Below, in pieces: positions 62,925 through 64,000 of a stretch of DNA of 64,000 nt. Position 1 is the first letter of the stretch, and each line of letters opens with the position of its first letter. Origin of the DNA: JAIROC01 sp031553535 (GTDB lineage: Bacteria > Bacteroidota > Bacteroidia > Bacteroidales > WCHB1-69). The stretch covers positions 11,281-75,280 of the forward strand of contig JAVBLM010000011.1 of NCBI GenBank assembly GCA_031553535.1. Reading direction: 5' to 3'. Under the pieces are notes generated by a model that was not told where the DNA came from, did no database searches, and worked only from the letters and a program-made list of their open reading frames with translations. Position numbers and translations under genes: made by a program.

Positions 62925-63242
62925 TTACTCCTTATTCTGAATTTTTCCGAATAACTCACCGAACATCGTCTTTGCCAGTTCCCAGTTTTCACGGTTAATG
63001 CAATACTTTACCGTCGGCAGCGTGATGGTTCCCTGGATCAACCCTGCATCTTTCAACTCTTTGAGATGCTGGGACAATGTACTTTTTGCCACCGGAAGAA
63101 TTTCCGACATATCCCCGTGGTAACAACAAGACTGTTGTGCCAGCATTTGTAAAATGGCTATCCGCACAGGATGTCCCAATGCTTTGGCAAAACGTGCCAT
63201 TTGTTCCTGCTCTTTAGTAAAACCCTTTTTCCCTGAACTCAT
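62925..63242 (-). CDS. arsR: ArsR family metalloregulatory repressor
   Basis: The 105-residue winged-helix repressor has ALGHPVRIAILQMLAQ, the recognition helix VAKSTLSQHLKELKDAGLI and a paired Cys (QQSCCYHGD) that likely binds As(III) in place of the usual ELCVCDL motif. I chose the ATG at 63242 (MSSGKKGFTKEQ); the longer frame to 63311 would run through the operators. Release on arsenite binding should switch on the operon. Confidence 0.92.
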   Translation of the reverse strand: MSSGKKGFTKEQEQMARFAKALGHPVRIAILQMLAQQSCCYHGDMSEILPVAKSTLSQHLKELKDAGLIQGTITLPTVKYCINRENWELAKTMFGELFGKIQNKE

Positions 63243-63261
63243 AAAGTATATCTTATTTATT

Positions 63262-63309
63262 GTTCGCAAAGATACGAATAATTCTTTATCAATTCGTAAA
63301 AATGCGAAC
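63262..63309 (-). promoter_or_regulatory. ArsR operator pair over the ars promoter
   Basis: Two 18-bp sites, GTTCGCAAAGATACGAAT (63262-63279) and ATTCGTAAAAATGCGAAC (63292-63309), are inverted copies of each other with centres 30 bp apart, about three helical turns. Each is also an imperfect palindrome with TTCG/CGAA ends, as in ArsR/SmtB operators. The minus-strand -7 box TATCTTTG (63267-63274) lies inside the first site, so repressor binding would block it. Confidence 0.7.
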
Positions 63310-63311
63310 AA

Positions 63312-63744
63312 TATTTTTCATTACTGTTATTGAAACATAGTCTGACAGACTTAAAGAAATGTATCCCTATGCTCGTGGATAGGGATAACAATGGGAATGT
63401 ACGAGTTATCCCTCATAATTCCGCAGCGGGTTGAATACATAAGTTGAACTCCTTCCGGAATTCTTATTGATGAAGCTATCCACATGGGTTTACGTGTGTT
63501 ATTTATTTGTATTGAACTTGTCAAAAGTGGACACAAGAATTGCTCTTTTGTTGGGGATTAACTTCGTTGAGGTCGCAAGTTCGGTTGATTGGTTATCGAC
63601 ACTCCTTTGGGTTTCGTCCCTCGCTCTGAACAAGCCTGTTACCCCGTCATGCTGAACTTGTTTCAGCATCCCCTGCATAAAAGCGATAAACAAGGGGGTT
63701 GCGGGTCAAAGCCCGCAATGACGGCTTTTTGTTCCTTCCGTTCG
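63312..63744. other. Repeat-containing intergenic region
   Basis: Carries the 57-bp repeat (63644-63700) and the stem CGGGTCAAAGCCCG (63703-63716). I see no gene here. Confidence 0.5.
63644..63700 (+). repeat. 57-bp dispersed repeat, copy 2
   Basis: Matches 28682-28738 in the opposite orientation with about three differences. Confidence 0.8.
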
Positions 63745-64000
63745 TCATTCGTCATTTATAATTGGCTCCCCGCCTTCTTTTTCCCTTCTTGCTTGGGCGC
63801 GTCCCTTGCGTTGGGCGGCAATGGTTTTGTAATGCTCAATCTGTATATTATGTTCCTCGACAAAAGTTGCGTATACGGTTTCCCCCTCAATACGTATCCG
63901 GGCATTGATCTGGTCGATAATATCATAATAAATAAGATCTAATTCCTTACGGACTGTTTCCATACGCAGGTCGGTTCGTGCCATTGATTCATAATCACGT
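63745..64000 (-). CDS. Hypothetical protein, C-terminal part (5' truncated at window edge)
   Basis: The minus-strand frame stays open to the window's end (RDYES before the first ATG at 63984), so the gene probably starts outside. The 85 visible residues are helical: LIYYDIIDQINARIRIEGE, YATFVEEHNIQIEHYK, AAQRKGRAQARR. The same end appears in degraded form at 39216-39360. The pattern recalls DUF6261 family proteins of Bacteroidales, from memory. Function unknown. Confidence 0.6.
   Translation of the reverse strand, partial: RDYESMARTDLRMETVRKELDLIYYDIIDQINARIRIEGETVYATFVEEHNIQIEHYKTIAAQRKGRAQARREKEGGEPIINDE

Overview
The window is a low-GC, gene-dense chromosomal stretch of a member of the Bacteroidota, most likely order Bacteroidales. 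Supporting signs are many TAnnTTTG-type -7 promoter boxes at the expected distance from start codons, type IX secretion (T9SS) C-terminal sorting domains, a DUF4270 lipoprotein next to a short glycogen-synthase-like gene and glmS, an OstA-like protein, fused FeoA-FeoB, and a homologue of the Porphyromonas peptidylarginine deiminase. I saw no tRNA, rRNA, CRISPR array, transposase or phage genes. The exact family cannot be told from this window.

Layout. 1-816 is the end of a NhaD-type Na+/H+ antiporter, followed by a 42-bp hairpin repeat array. 1.8-12.2 kb is a mostly + strand housekeeping run: feoAB and a small Cys-rich partner, upp, maf, rocD, parE, ruvB, pssA and rfbC. 12.2-14.6 kb (-) holds an O-antigen ligase/polymerase and wecB. 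15-19.7 kb holds a BASS-family transporter, an acyltransferase, a 41-bp hairpin array and ugd. 19.7-24.6 kb holds a UbiA prenyltransferase, ung, a small lipoprotein, a barrel protein, an OstA-like protein and gmhA. 25-28.5 kb is a four-gene cluster of DsrC, DsrM-like, DsrK-like and a class V aminotransferase/cysteine desulfurase. 29-37.8 kb (-) holds rpmA/rplU, a 636-bp element with 35-bp inverted ends, a TrmN6-like methyltransferase, mfd, a YiiX-like protein, a lipoprotein and a PpiD/SurA-like foldase. 38-49.4 kb holds a threonine dehydrogenase, a second 42-bp array, an MsbA-like ABC exporter with a lipoprotein, a BspA-type LRR protein, and the operon glycogen synthase-like / DUF4270 / glmS / Mpv17-like. 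49.5-60.3 kb carries a 1074-residue multi-cofactor dehydrogenase fusion, a 1581-residue glycine-rich/Ig-like surface protein, and a secreted deiminase-fold protein lacking its catalytic Cys and His. 60.7-63.3 kb is an arsenic operon: arsR, arsF, arsG and a thioredoxin-ArsM fusion. The window ends in a truncated gene whose C-terminal end has a degenerate copy beside the second 42-bp array.

How the genes work together. rfbC, wecB, the O-antigen ligase/polymerase, ugd, gmhA, the OstA-like protein and the MsbA-like exporter all point to LPS or capsule building. The DsrC-DsrMK-desulfurase cluster looks like a membrane redox module handling protein-bound sulfur, with no sulfite reductase in view. 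The ars operon should sense, reduce, methylate and export arsenicals.

The intergenic DNA is unusually rich in structure. There are three tandem arrays of 41-42 bp units, each unit carrying a hairpin with paired (compensating) changes in two of the arrays. There is also a MITE-like family with AGAAGTTACGCAAGT ends, a separate 636-bp inverted-end element, and 57-bp dispersed repeats. The best candidates for something undescribed are the hairpin arrays, the Dsr-like cluster and the dead deiminase.
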